Assembly (NCBI GenBank): GCA_024280335.1
Contig: JAJRQI010000030.1
Location: 60,614-124,613, forward strand
Direction: 5' to 3'
DNA length: 64,000 bases
Source of the DNA: Deltaproteobacteria bacterium
GTDB taxonomy: Bacteria > Desulfobacterota > Desulfuromonadia > Desulfuromonadales > Geopsychrobacteraceae
A program made the position numbers and the translations under genes. The notes under the pieces were generated by a model, which was not told where the DNA came from, made no database searches, and was given only the letters and a program-made list of their open reading frames with translations. This document shows positions 17,495-26,907 of the stretch, piece after piece; the stretch's first letter is position 1, and each line of letters opens with the position of its first letter.

Positions 17495-17990
17495 CGCTAA
17501 TCTTTGTCGAACCGGTCAATGGTGAAAACTCAAGGATCTTCACCGCACCCTTGTCTGCGGCCAGCACCAGCCGGGTCTGCTCCATCCAGCCGAGCGGAAA
17601 GATGGTGATCGAAACCTGCCCCTGACGAAAGTTACCTTTGCCGACCACCTCGACCTGTTTCAATTGCAACGGCTTAAGCGATCTCTCCTCGCCGATGGGC
17701 TGCTTTTCAATCAGCCCGTCGCTGTCCCGCAAACGAAAAGCGCTCATGCTGTTGCGATCGATATCAAAGGTCAGCAGATGCCGGTCGCGGGTCAGCGTTG
17801 CTTCATTGTACAGCTGCTTGACCGTTCCGGCCAGCCGGCGCAAAACCCGGCGCTCGCCGCCATCCTCCCGATTCATCAACAGCGGCAGACTGATAAAGCT
17901 GAACATCGCCAGCAATGCCACAACAATGACCAGTTCGACCAGGGTAAAGCCGGAGTTTTTACTCAAGGTTCCAGTTGGCGATATCCGCAT
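17475..17990 (-). CDS. gspH: Minor pseudopilin GspH
   Basis: About 171 aa from the ATG at 17990. The mature part begins FTLVELVIVVALLAMFSF after SKNSG, with Glu at +5. Three starts are plausible: the tandem ATGs at 17993/17990, preceded by GAGGG, and a TTG at 17966 that gives the shorter leader MSKNSG and overlaps the gspG stop by only 8 nt. I chose 17990 for its ribosome-site spacing. All choices begin inside gspG, so translation is probably coupled. Confidence 0.85.
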   Translation of the reverse strand: MRISPTGTLSKNSGFTLVELVIVVALLAMFSFISLPLLMNREDGGERRVLRRLAGTVKQLYNEATLTRDRHLLTFDIDRNSMSAFRLRDSDGLIEKQPIGEERSLKPLQLKQVEVVGKGNFRQGQVSITIFPLGWMEQTRLVLAADKGAVKILEFSPLTGSTKISDERPKL

Positions 17991-18396
17991 CATCACCCTC
18001 GCCACCTGATTCACCATCGGGACCGTAGGAAAAGAGATCGAAATCTCCGTGGGCTCCGGGAGCAAGATAAATATACGGCTGTTCCCAAGGATCTCGCGGC
18101 AGTTTCTTCATGTAACCACCCTCTTTATAGCGGGTTGGAATCCGACCGCTGCCCGGCTTGTTGACCAGCGCTTTCAAACCCTGCTCAGTGGTGGGATAGA
18201 AACCGTTATCCAACTTGAACATCCCCAGCGCCTCCTCAAAACCGCGAATCTGGGTTGCCGCCTTGATACGCCGCGCTTTTTCCGGCTCATCCAGCAGTCG
18301 CGGAACAACGATTCCGGCCAGAATGCCAAGAATCACCACCACCACCATAATTTCGATCAGCGTAAAACCTTTTTGATTATGTTTGCAGTTCGACAT
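17959..18396 (-). CDS. gspG: Major pseudopilin GspG
   Basis: 145 aa. Leader MSNCKHNQKG then FTLIEIMVVVVILGILAGI with Glu at +5. The domain shows the strongly conserved GFYPTTEQGLKALV and LPRDPWEQPYIYLAPG blocks and a C-terminal Ca2+ site with FSYGPDGESGGEGDDADI. It polymerises into the pseudopilus that pushes substrates through the secretin. No prepilin peptidase gene lies nearby, so processing depends on a peptidase elsewhere. Confidence 0.97.
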   Translation of the reverse strand: MSNCKHNQKGFTLIEIMVVVVILGILAGIVVPRLLDEPEKARRIKAATQIRGFEEALGMFKLDNGFYPTTEQGLKALVNKPGSGRIPTRYKEGGYMKKLPRDPWEQPYIYLAPGAHGDFDLFSYGPDGESGGEGDDADIANWNLE

Positions 18397-18428
18397 CTTC
18401 AGTTTCTCCTGTTTTGTACCCCGTACGG

Positions 18429-19637
18429 TTAGCCCAACCCCTGGCTGGCCTGAAAAATCGGCAGCAGAATTGCCAGAACAATAAACCCGACCACCGTCCC
18501 CATCAGCAAAATCATCAGCGGCTCAAGCAATGCCATCAAACCGTTAATCCGGGTTTCGACCTGATGTTCGTAAATTTCCGCCACTTTGCGCAACATCCCT
18601 TCAAGCTCACCGCTGCGCTCACCGATTGCAGCCATTTGCGGCAGCATCGGCGGAAACGCGCCCGATTCACGAAGTGGCTCGGCAAGTCCGGCACCTTCGG
18701 TCACTTTCTCTCTAACAACGTCCAGGGTCTGTTGCAGATGGTGGTTGCCCATCAGACTCTGGACGATTTCCAGCGCTGTCAGCATCGGCACCCCGCTCTG
18801 CAGCAGCGCCGCCATGGTCCGGGCAAAACGGGCAGTAGCATTCTGCAACGCGAGTGGACCGAGCAACGGCAAATGAAATTTCTTCCGGTCGAACCAGAGT
18901 CGGCCTTTGGCGGTCGCCGCCGCACGTCGGCCAAACCAGAACAACAACAACAACAAAGTCAGCAGCAGCCACCAATAATCGGCGAGAAAACTGCTGAAGC
19001 TTATCAACCAAAGGGTCGCCAGCGGCAGGGCCTGATCAAGATCTTCGAGCATCCGGGTGATCTTCGGCACCACAAAAGCCATCAGGAACAACAGCACCCC
19101 GCTGCCGACCAGAAACATCAGCGCCGGATAGGTCATGGCAGCTTTCAGCTGAGAATTAAAGCGAGCCTGCTCATCCATAAACTCGGCCAACTGCAGAAGA
19201 ACCTTATCGAGGGTACCGCTCGCTTCGCCGACCTTCACCATATTGGTATAAAGGGGCGGAAAAATCAGCGGATGGGCTTGCAGCGCCAGATGAAACGCGG
19301 TCCCCTGCAGGACTTCTTCCCGTATCCGCGTCAACGCCGAGCCGAGTTGCTGCTGATCCTGCTGTTCAGCCACGGTTGCCAGCGCCTCATCGAGCGGCAT
19401 CCCGGCCGAAAGCATGGTCGACAGCTGTCGGGTTGCAACGCCCAACTGCGCAGGCTTGACCCGTCGGTACAGGGTCCACTGGCGCCGTTCCTGCCCTTCC
19501 CTGACGCTGGTCAACTTGGTCGGAAACAGGCCACGTTCGCGCAGTTTTTTACTGGCCAGCTTCTGCCCGGAGGCTTCGATCACCCCCCGCTGCTGCCGTC
19601 CCTGGCCGTCAAGGGCGCTGTATTCATAGAGCGCCAA
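18429..19637 (-). CDS. gspF: Type II secretion system inner-membrane protein F
   Basis: 402 aa polytopic platform protein. It starts MALYEYSALDGQGRQQRG, typical of GspF, and contains two repeated cytoplasmic domains. Membrane helices are visible at about 170-190 (LMFLVGSGVLLFLMAFVVP), 205-235 and 370-395 (LMILLMGTVVGFIVLAILL). It links the GspE motor to pseudopilus assembly. It ends 33 nt before gspG. Confidence 0.95.
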   Translation of the reverse strand: MALYEYSALDGQGRQQRGVIEASGQKLASKKLRERGLFPTKLTSVREGQERRQWTLYRRVKPAQLGVATRQLSTMLSAGMPLDEALATVAEQQDQQQLGSALTRIREEVLQGTAFHLALQAHPLIFPPLYTNMVKVGEASGTLDKVLLQLAEFMDEQARFNSQLKAAMTYPALMFLVGSGVLLFLMAFVVPKITRMLEDLDQALPLATLWLISFSSFLADYWWLLLTLLLLLFWFGRRAAATAKGRLWFDRKKFHLPLLGPLALQNATARFARTMAALLQSGVPMLTALEIVQSLMGNHHLQQTLDVVREKVTEGAGLAEPLRESGAFPPMLPQMAAIGERSGELEGMLRKVAEIYEHQVETRINGLMALLEPLMILLMGTVVGFIVLAILLPIFQASQGLG

Positions 19638-19640
19638 GGG

Positions 19641-21344
19641 TTACACCTCCTCCTGGGTGACCCGCAGGACTTCCTCGACAGTGGTCTGCCCGGCCAACAC
19701 CTTGGCCAGGCCGGCCTGTCGCAGACTGGTCATTCCCTGTGGCAACGCCTGTTGCCGGATCGTCGCCGCATCGGCATTGCCGGTTACCAGCTGCCGGATC
19801 GGATCGTTGACTTCAAGTAGTTCGTACAGCCCGGTACGCCCGAGATAACCGACCTGGAGACAATGACTGCAACCCCGCCCACGAAAAAAAGTAGCGTCCG
19901 TCGGCAGCGAAACGCCTTCGGCCAGCTCAACCAGCAGCTTTTCTTCCGGCAGGTAACTAACGCGACAGTGTGGGCAGATGGTCCGCACCAGCCGCTGCGC
20001 CAATACCCCGACCAGCGCCGAAGCGACCAGGAAGGGCTCGACCCCCATCTCGACCAGTCGCGCCAGAGCGCCGGCGGAATCGTTGGTGTGCAGGGTGGAA
20101 AAAACCAGATGGCCGGTCAAGGCGGCCTGCACGGCAATTTTGGCGGTTTCACCGTCGCGGATCTCGCCGACCATGATCACATCCGGATCCTGGCGCAGAA
20201 TCGACCGCAACCCCTGGGCGAAAGTCAGCTCGATCTTCGGATTAACCTGAACCTGACCGACCCCGGGCAGCTGATATTCGATCGGATCTTCAATCGTGAT
20301 AATATTCTGTTCGCGGGAGTTGATCGAGGAGAGCGCCGAATAGAGGGTGGTCGTCTTCCCCGCCCCGGTCGGGCCGGTAACCAGAAAGATGCCGTAACTT
20401 TTACCGATCATTTTTGCCACTTGCGGCAGCAACGTCGGCTCGATACCGATATCCTCCAGAGTCAGAACGCCGGAACTTTTATCCAGCAGACGCAACACCA
20501 CCCGTTCACCGAAAGCAGTCGGCAGGGTTGAGACGCGGATATCGACCTGATTGCCGGCAATCCGGACCGAGAAACGGCCATCCTGCGGTAAGCGCTTTTC
20601 TGCGATATCAAGGTTCGCCATGATTTTCAGCCGGGAGACAATATTCGGCAAGGCCCCCAGCGGCGGGCGTTGAATCTCGTAGAGAACCCCGTCGACCCGG
20701 TAACGGACGACCATCTCGGTTTCGAACGGTTCAATATGAATATCGCTGGCCCGCTGGCGATAGGCTTGAGTCACCAGACTGTTGACGAAGCGGATAATCG
20801 GCGCTTCATCACTGGTATCGAGCAGGTCTTCAATCTGAATCGCCTCATCCAGGTCGAGCTCCCCCCGGCCGATTTCGGACATCGAGCTGTCACCACCGCC
20901 GGAGAGGGTTTCATAGCCCTGATTGATCGCTTTGAGCAGCTTGTCCGGCGAAGCCAGACAGGGAACAATCCGGCAACCGGTGAGTACCGACAGATCATTG
21001 AGGATACGATTATTGTTCGGGTCGACAACCGCCAGCCGGATGGTCTGCCCATCGATCTCCAGCGGCACCGCCAGATTTTCCTTGGCGTAGCCGATCGGCA
21101 CCGTCATCAGCAGGTGCAGGGCGCTCGCCTTAACCTGCGGATCGGCAATGTATTCCATGCCGCTCTGGGTCGCCAGTGCTTCGGCCAGCAGGGTTTCGCT
21201 GGCGGCTCCCTGCTCGCGGATAATCTCACCCAGTTTGAGCTGATTGCCTTCTTGTTCACGTAGCGCCTGCCGGACCACCTCTTCGGAGAGACCTTTGTCC
21301 CGGATCAGGATATCTCCCAGCTGACGCCACTTCATCGACCGCAT
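19641..21344 (-). CDS. gspE: Type II secretion system ATPase E
   Basis: 567 aa hexameric secretion motor. An N-terminal N1E domain binds GspL. Walker A (GPTGAGKT) is at 324-331. An Asp box, a Walker B region (RQDPDVIMVGEIRD) and a His box (LVFSTLHTND) follow. A tetracysteine zinc motif CPHC...CSHC lies near 458-500. Start and gspD stop overlap by one base as TAATG. Confidence 0.96.
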   Translation of the reverse strand: MRSMKWRQLGDILIRDKGLSEEVVRQALREQEGNQLKLGEIIREQGAASETLLAEALATQSGMEYIADPQVKASALHLLMTVPIGYAKENLAVPLEIDGQTIRLAVVDPNNNRILNDLSVLTGCRIVPCLASPDKLLKAINQGYETLSGGGDSSMSEIGRGELDLDEAIQIEDLLDTSDEAPIIRFVNSLVTQAYRQRASDIHIEPFETEMVVRYRVDGVLYEIQRPPLGALPNIVSRLKIMANLDIAEKRLPQDGRFSVRIAGNQVDIRVSTLPTAFGERVVLRLLDKSSGVLTLEDIGIEPTLLPQVAKMIGKSYGIFLVTGPTGAGKTTTLYSALSSINSREQNIITIEDPIEYQLPGVGQVQVNPKIELTFAQGLRSILRQDPDVIMVGEIRDGETAKIAVQAALTGHLVFSTLHTNDSAGALARLVEMGVEPFLVASALVGVLAQRLVRTICPHCRVSYLPEEKLLVELAEGVSLPTDATFFRGRGCSHCLQVGYLGRTGLYELLEVNDPIRQLVTGNADAATIRQQALPQGMTSLRQAGLAKVLAGQTTVEEVLRVTQEEV

Positions 21345-23389
21345 TACTTGTCCCCACCCACCTGCGTAGAGTCGGCGGAGCTCTCGTTCAAAAGCTCACT
21401 GCTCGCCTTGATAAAGGCTTTTGCACCCTCCTCATCCCGAAACAGGCCGAGAGCGTTATGGTTATCACGGGTGATCCGGTCCAGGTCCGCGCTGTCACGA
21501 ATCACATGCGGCGTGATGAAAATCAGCAGGCTGGTCTTTCTTTCCTCCTCACGTTTGGAGCGGAACAGGTAGCCGAGCAGCGGGATATCGCCGAGTAACG
21601 GCACCTTGGTGACCACTTCCTGCTTGAAGGTCTTGAACAATCCTCCCAGCACCACGGTTTTACCATCCTCTGCAACGACCGTGCTGCGCAACAAGCGCTT
21701 GTTGATCGTCGGGCCGACGGCATCAACATTGCCGACGTCCTCGTTGGCCGGGGCAATATCACTGGTTTCTTGAAAAACCGTAAGGCGGACCATATTCCCT
21801 TCGGTGATCTGCGGGGTAAAACGCAGGGTCAGCGCCACGTCCTGGCGCTCAATCGAATTGATCGGATTCCCGGCATTATCTGAGGCTTTCGAGGTGATGA
21901 TCGGCACATTCGAGCCGACAATGATCTCAGCCTCTTCATTATCCGAGGTGAGCAGGCGGGGTGCCGACAGAACATTGACGTTCTGGTCGGTTTCCGCCAG
22001 ATCGATCAGGGCCGAAAGCGCCGGGATGGTGATGATGCTGCCGTCGGGGCCGGTGGTGGTGATCGGATTGAACATTCCGCCGAGCAGAATGCCGCTGATC
22101 GCCTTGGTCAATAAGCTCGGGATAGTGCTCCCTTCACCGGGGCTGAGATCTTTCAGTCCGACCTGTCCGCTATTGAGATTGCTGGTGCCGAAAACGACAC
22201 TGTCATTATTTACATCAGCCCCGCCCTGCAACGAAACTCCGACGTCAAGCAGCGCCCCCATCCCCAGTTCAAGGATCAAGGCCTCGACAAACACCTGCTT
22301 GCGCTTGATATCCAGCTGGCCGATCAACTCCTTGATGCCGTCATAATCTTCAGCCGTGGCATTGACGATCAGGGCGTTGGTCGGCTTGTCGGCAGTAATC
22401 GTAACGGTACTGAACAGTTTTTTCCCGGATCCGCTTTGCTTGTTTGCGGGAACCTTCGCGGTCTCGGAAAGGATCTTGTTGAGGGTTTCAGATAATCCCT
22501 CAGCTTCGGCATTCTCCAGGTAATAAACATGCACCCCGGCGCGGGTCAGATCGGCTTTTTCATCGAGCTGAGCGACAATCTTTCTGGTGTTGCTGATAAA
22601 CGTCCGATCGCCGATCAACATCAGTTTATTGGTCCGCGCGTAGGGGATCACCTGGCCGAGAGCCTTTTTTTGCAGGCTGGTCGCAGCGGCCTTGCCACGT
22701 GCCGTGGGTGCTGAAGTGCCGCCCCCTTGGAGAATCTGCATCACCACCCCGGCGGTCTCTTCGGCATCGGAGTAATAGAGCTGAACGATCTCCATCTGCT
22801 CCCCGTCCCAAGTACGATCAAGGGAATCAAGAATCCGGCTGAGACGATCAATGTTGGCAGCGCTGTCGGTAAGGACTAGGGTGTTGGTCGGTGAGTGGGC
22901 AACGACATGGCTGGTTTTCGGCATCAGCGGGCGCAGAATCGTATCGGCGACAACCCTGGCATCCAGCTTTTTCAGCTCAATAATGCGGGTGATGAACTGC
23001 TCACCGAGCCCCTGACCGTCACCGATCGGCAGGTTGGCTTCCTTGGCGCTGCGGATCGGGACAATCTTGCTGACTTTCCCCGAAGGGATGATGGTGAACC
23101 CTTTGACGTTGAGGACCGTGGTAAACAGGCGATAGGCTTCGTCAATCGTCACCGGTCGGGGGGAAAGAATACTCACCTTGCCCCGTACACCTTCATCATA
23201 GACGAAATTTTTTCCGGTCAACTCGCTGATCGTACTGATCATGTCGGCCAGCTCGACATTCTGGAAATCGAGCGTGACCTCTACTGCCTTGTCGCTGCCG
23301 TTGTCCCCGGCCGCCCAGGAACAGGGAACCTGCAACGACAGCAGAATAACAACCAACCGCAGAACCTGTATGCCGCGATGAACACCCAC
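21344..23389 (-). CDS. gspD: Type II secretion system secretin D
   Basis: 681 aa outer-membrane channel subunit. A signal peptide (to about residue 27, ending CSWAAG) precedes the N0 domain (VTLDFQNVELADMISTISEL) and three N1-N3 repeats. The secretin domain follows, with VPLLGDIPLLGYLFRS near the end. A Gly/Ser/Lys-rich insert of about 20 residues interrupts N3. No GspS pilotin gene is visible nearby. Confidence 0.96.
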   Translation of the reverse strand: MGVHRGIQVLRLVVILLSLQVPCSWAAGDNGSDKAVEVTLDFQNVELADMISTISELTGKNFVYDEGVRGKVSILSPRPVTIDEAYRLFTTVLNVKGFTIIPSGKVSKIVPIRSAKEANLPIGDGQGLGEQFITRIIELKKLDARVVADTILRPLMPKTSHVVAHSPTNTLVLTDSAANIDRLSRILDSLDRTWDGEQMEIVQLYYSDAEETAGVVMQILQGGGTSAPTARGKAAATSLQKKALGQVIPYARTNKLMLIGDRTFISNTRKIVAQLDEKADLTRAGVHVYYLENAEAEGLSETLNKILSETAKVPANKQSGSGKKLFSTVTITADKPTNALIVNATAEDYDGIKELIGQLDIKRKQVFVEALILELGMGALLDVGVSLQGGADVNNDSVVFGTSNLNSGQVGLKDLSPGEGSTIPSLLTKAISGILLGGMFNPITTTGPDGSIITIPALSALIDLAETDQNVNVLSAPRLLTSDNEEAEIIVGSNVPIITSKASDNAGNPINSIERQDVALTLRFTPQITEGNMVRLTVFQETSDIAPANEDVGNVDAVGPTINKRLLRSTVVAEDGKTVVLGGLFKTFKQEVVTKVPLLGDIPLLGYLFRSKREEERKTSLLIFITPHVIRDSADLDRITRDNHNALGLFRDEEGAKAFIKASSELLNESSADSTQVGGDK

Positions 23390-23398
23390 AAGCCACTC

Positions 23399-24280
23399 CT
23401 ATTCAAAACTGTATTCGAAAGTTTCCCGTTTCCCGTTACGCACCAGACCCAGGCTGATGTTGTTCGCCTCGCGGATCTGCTGAAAAATCTGCAGTGCCTT
23501 TTCCGGGCTGTTCAGCGGCACCTGGTTGATCTCGACCAGCAGGTCGCCGACCCGCAGACCAACCTGCTCGGTCAAAGACCCTTTTTCCATCTCAACCAGC
23601 TTGAAACCGATGGTTCGACCATTCTTCACTTGCGGAATCATCCGCGCCGTCCGCAACAGACTGCTGAAATCGGCCCGTGCCCGTTCAGCTGCAACCCGTG
23701 AAATCTGCCAGCGATTTCTACCACTGGCAACAATCCCGCTTTTACTCCGCGCATTACTGCCGCGCCGGACCAGCTTGGACTTAGGATCCTTGGACAGCTT
23801 GATCAGCAACTCGCGGCGTTGCCCATGAGCGCGAACCACGACCCGGTTCCGCTGGATTTCAATCAACCGCGTACCTGCCGCCAGTTCATCGTTCAGTCGA
23901 TAGACAGCTGCTTTGCGCCCGACCCGCAGCAGGGCCAGTGAGCCCTCTCCGGCAACCACAGTACCGATCAACACCAGCTCACCGACCGGTCGCGCTGCTG
24001 CTGTCGCCTGCCCGGAAAGTTCAGTCAGCGACAGATCAACCTGCCCGCCACTGCCCGCCGCTTCTGAATCGAAAAGGTTCCGGTCGAGGATGACTTGAAA
24101 ATCCTGCTCCTGCAACTGCCGCACCCTGACCTGGCGGGTCAGCGGCTCCGGCAGCAGTAAAGCCCCGCCGCCAAGGGAAAGATCGATCAGCCTCCCCGAC
24201 AGGAGCCCGGCAACAATCCCCCCACAGACCGCCAGGGTCAGCAGTAGATAATTGAGCAGTTTTTGCAGGTCAATTTGCAC
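23399..24280 (-). CDS. gspC: Type II secretion system protein C (PDZ type)
   Basis: 293 aa. One N-terminal membrane helix (about 10-28), a homology region (VILDRNLFDSE, then LVLIGTVVAGEGSLALL) that contacts the secretin, and a C-terminal PDZ-like domain (GLRVGDLLVEINQVPL). It couples the inner-membrane platform to GspD and helps select substrates. The start is a GTG at 24280 with a weak ribosome site. It is the first gene of the operon. Confidence 0.92.
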   Translation of the reverse strand: MQIDLQKLLNYLLLTLAVCGGIVAGLLSGRLIDLSLGGGALLLPEPLTRQVRVRQLQEQDFQVILDRNLFDSEAAGSGGQVDLSLTELSGQATAAARPVGELVLIGTVVAGEGSLALLRVGRKAAVYRLNDELAAGTRLIEIQRNRVVVRAHGQRRELLIKLSKDPKSKLVRRGSNARSKSGIVASGRNRWQISRVAAERARADFSSLLRTARMIPQVKNGRTIGFKLVEMEKGSLTEQVGLRVGDLLVEINQVPLNSPEKALQIFQQIREANNISLGLVRNGKRETFEYSFE

Positions 24281-24301
24281 AACAGCCAGCTACGAAAATA
24301 G

Positions 24302-24330
24302 TTAATAGGAAACCAAGAATGATCGTTCAA
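24302..24330 (-). promoter_or_regulatory. Candidate promoter of the gsp operon
   Basis: Minus strand: TTGAAC at 24325-24330, 17-nt spacer, TATTAA at 24302-24307, in an AT-rich gap of 133 bases. No other gene start lies between it and gspC. Confidence 0.4.
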
Positions 24331-24413
24331 AGGTTTTAGCAAACAGCTTAGGTAAGTACAAACATTGATAGTAACGCAGAATTATATCAATTTATTTAGA
24401 ATTTTTTTAGTTT

Positions 24414-25118
24414 TTATTTCCGCGACGATCGATCTGCAGATTCCGCAGCAATGTCACCTGCTGCAATTTGCCGCAACCGGTCAAGTCCAACCTCTTCGAC
24501 CAACGTACCGAAACGACACTTGCGCCCTTGCGCGGCAAACCAGTCAATCAGCCGCTGCACCGCCGCCAACGCCTGGTCATCGTCTGGGATATGTTCCAGC
24601 AATCGCTGACTCAGCCGTGGTCTGCTGCCGCCGTTACCGCCGACCGACAGATGCCAGCCGCGCGGGCTGCCGGTCAGGCCGATATCTCTGATGCAGGTTT
24701 CACCACAGTCATTGGGACAACCGGAAACCGCCAGTTTCATCTTCCAGGGCAACGGGCGGCCGTGGAAACGCTTGTCCAGTTCCAACCCGACGGCGATCGA
24801 GTCGCGCAAACCACGCTTGCAACAATCGGTCCCCGGACAAATTTTGACGCTGCGCACACAGAGCCCGGTGGTATAGCCGATCGGCTCCCCCAGTTCACGC
24901 CAGGCGGCATCGATATGCTCTTCCGCCAGGCCGATCAGGGCCAGTCGTTGTGCGCTGGTCAGCTTGATCATCGGGATCTGGTACTTATCTGCAACATCGG
25001 CGATGCGCCGCAGTTGCGAACGACTGATCAATCCCGCTGGAGTATGGGGAACAATGGCGTAGGTCTGCCGATCCCGCTGAACGATCGCGCCTTTTTCCTT
25101 GATATCCTGTTTAAGCAT
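24414..25118 (-). CDS. Minimal siroheme/4Fe-4S nitrite-sulfite reductase-like protein
   Basis: 234 aa. It has one ferredoxin-like half domain (IPMIKLTSAQRLALIGL) and one siroheme-4Fe4S domain. The signature C-x5-C-xn-C-x3-C is complete: CPGTDCC near residue 94 and SGCPNDCGE near residue 133. It is about half the size of assimilatory sulfite or nitrite reductases and lacks the second repeat. Small proteins of this type occur in anaerobes; activity is unclear. The rubredoxin-membrane gene lies 14 nt upstream, so they may share a transcript and an electron path. Confidence 0.8.
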   Translation of the reverse strand: MLKQDIKEKGAIVQRDRQTYAIVPHTPAGLISRSQLRRIADVADKYQIPMIKLTSAQRLALIGLAEEHIDAAWRELGEPIGYTTGLCVRSVKICPGTDCCKRGLRDSIAVGLELDKRFHGRPLPWKMKLAVSGCPNDCGETCIRDIGLTGSPRGWHLSVGGNGGSRPRLSQRLLEHIPDDDQALAAVQRLIDWFAAQGRKCRFGTLVEEVGLDRLRQIAAGDIAAESADRSSRK

Positions 25119-25132
25119 TTACCTGCATGTCC

Positions 25133-25720
25133 TTATTTCTTATTTTTTGCAAAGACCAGCATCCCGCCATAATGGCCGAGCAGGGTCACGCAGCCGAGCA
25201 TCGCAACAATCAACAGCAGAAACAGCCCGGCCGGCCAACCGCCATCGACCAGTAAGTCGGGATTCTGCCAGCGCCAGACCACGGCGATCAAACCGAAGCA
25301 TAACAACAGGCAGGCGAGGATAATCTTTTTTCGGAAGATCGGCGCCGGCTGTCCACCGAAACTGTTTTTCCAATCGTAAAGCCCGGTGGCAAGGGTTAGC
25401 GGCACCGACAGCACCGTTACCACCAGCAAGTGGAAGCCGCTGGTTTCAAAAGAGGCACTACCGAAAAGTAGGAACAGACCCAGAAACAGAACCGTGGTCG
25501 GAATCAATGCGCTGGGGAAGTGGGCAAACAGCGCATGAGGAACCAAACTACCGAACATCTCCTGCAGCAGGCCGGATCGACCCTCTTCGACCGCTGCAGC
25601 CCCGGGTTCTACAACCAGTTCGAACCTGTCGGCCGTGGTATGACAGATCGGGCAGCTGACCGGAGGCTCATCCCCCTTGTGCAGGTAGCCGCAGACGTTA
25701 CAACGCCAAGTTTTTTCCAT
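25133..25720 (-). CDS. Rubredoxin-like domain fused to a four-helix membrane domain
   Basis: 195 aa. The N-terminal 35 residues form a rubredoxin-type iron site as in rubrerythrin: CNVCGY near residue 7 and CPIC near residue 23. After a linker, four membrane helices follow with HALFAHFPSALIP, a histidine-containing helix reminiscent of DUF2231-type membrane proteins. The fusion suggests one-electron transfer at the inner membrane, perhaps to the siroheme protein encoded next. The function is inferred only. Confidence 0.75.
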   Translation of the reverse strand: MEKTWRCNVCGYLHKGDEPPVSCPICHTTADRFELVVEPGAAAVEEGRSGLLQEMFGSLVPHALFAHFPSALIPTTVLFLGLFLLFGSASFETSGFHLLVVTVLSVPLTLATGLYDWKNSFGGQPAPIFRKKIILACLLLCFGLIAVVWRWQNPDLLVDGGWPAGLFLLLIVAMLGCVTLLGHYGGMLVFAKNKK

Positions 25721-25781
25721 GAGGTATCCTCCCGACTGAATTTGTCGTATTCGGCAGATCCAGAGCCACAGAATAAGCGGT

Positions 25782-25809
25782 TTGAATCGAACGCGCTTTC
25801 CCCTATAAT
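25782..25809 (+). promoter_or_regulatory. Sigma70-type promoter for the quinone oxidoreductase gene
   Basis: TTGAAT at 25782-25787, 16-nt spacer, perfect TATAAT at 25804-25809. The start codon is at 25901. Confidence 0.55.
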
Positions 25810-25900
25810 CACAGCCTGAAATTCACAACTTAGATAGTTTGTCATTGTAACCATCTGGATTTTTTTTCCAATCGATTAATTACATTGCAAGGAGAGAAAA

Positions 25901-26893
25901 ATGCGAGCAGTTTTGATGGATGAATTCGGCGCTGCCGAGGTCATGAAGATCGGCGAAATCGACCAGCCGCAACCGAAAGCCGATGAAGTATTGATCAAGG
26001 TGGTCGCCACCAGCATCAACCGTCCCGACCTGGTGCAGCGGATGGGCAACTACCCGGCCCCTCCCGGTGACTCGAAGATTCTCGGCCTGGAAGTGGCCGG
26101 AACGATCGCTGCAGTCGGCGGCAAGGTCAACGGCTGGGAAATCGGCGATCGGGTGATGGCGCTGGTCGGCGGCGGCGGGTACGCCGAGTACGCCGTAGCT
26201 TACCAGAACCACCTGATGCCGATTCCCGCAAGCATGAGTTTCGAAGAGGCGGCCTGCGTCAATGAAAGCTACATCACTGCCTTCCTCAACGTGTTCATGA
26301 TCGGCGGCCTCGAAGACGGCCAGACGGCGATCCTGCACGGCGGCGGCGGCGGCGTCAACACCGCAGCGCTGCAACTGGCCAAGGCCCTGACCCCCAACGC
26401 CAAGCTGATCGTCACTGCCCATCCAAGTAAAATGGAGCGGGTTAAGGAGTTGGGTGCCGACCTGGTGATCGACTTCACCGAGACCCCTGATTTCAGCGCT
26501 GTCGTCAAGGAATTCACCAACAAAAAGGGCGTTAACGTCATCCTCGATCATGTCGGCGCAAAATACCTGAAACCGAACATGGCCAGCCTCGGCTATACCG
26601 GCAAGCTGGTCATCATCGGCATTATCAGCGGTATCAAGGCCGAGTTGAACCTGGCACTGATGATGGTCAAACGCCAGCAGATTATCGGTTCGGTGCTGCG
26701 CAGTCGCCCGGTGGCAGAAAAAGGCGAAATCATCGCCGAATTCACCCGCCGCGCGCTGCCGAAATTCGCCGATCGGAGCATCGTGCCGATCATCGAAAAG
26801 ATCTTTCCGATCGAAGCGGTAGTGGAAGCGCATCAAATGATGGAAGCAGACCAGCACTTCGGCAAGATCGTCCTGAAGATCGCCGCCGCCTAA
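25901..26893 (+). CDS. NAD(P)H quinone oxidoreductase, medium-chain (PIG3-like) family
   Basis: 330 aa, zinc-independent MDR enzyme. The GroES-like half contains PDLVQRMGNYPAPPG and LGLEVAGTIAAVG. The Rossmann half begins AILHGGGGGVNTAALQLAK, with an extra glycine run where most relatives have GGSSGIG-type loops. It would reduce quinones or enals with NADPH. It is a single-gene unit with its own promoter, an AAGGAGAG ribosome site and a terminator hairpin. Confidence 0.88.
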   Translation: MRAVLMDEFGAAEVMKIGEIDQPQPKADEVLIKVVATSINRPDLVQRMGNYPAPPGDSKILGLEVAGTIAAVGGKVNGWEIGDRVMALVGGGGYAEYAVAYQNHLMPIPASMSFEEAACVNESYITAFLNVFMIGGLEDGQTAILHGGGGGVNTAALQLAKALTPNAKLIVTAHPSKMERVKELGADLVIDFTETPDFSAVVKEFTNKKGVNVILDHVGAKYLKPNMASLGYTGKLVIIGIISGIKAELNLALMMVKRQQIIGSVLRSRPVAEKGEIIAEFTRRALPKFADRSIVPIIEKIFPIEAVVEAHQMMEADQHFGKIVLKIAAA

Positions 26894-26907
26894 ACTGATT
26901 TTACCGC

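Noticed and set aside
18414..19820. 468-codon open frame antisense to gspF/gspE
   Set aside because: It is a GC-driven shadow. The opposite strand has clear GspF and GspE motifs, and the antisense product is low-complexity Gln/His-rich.
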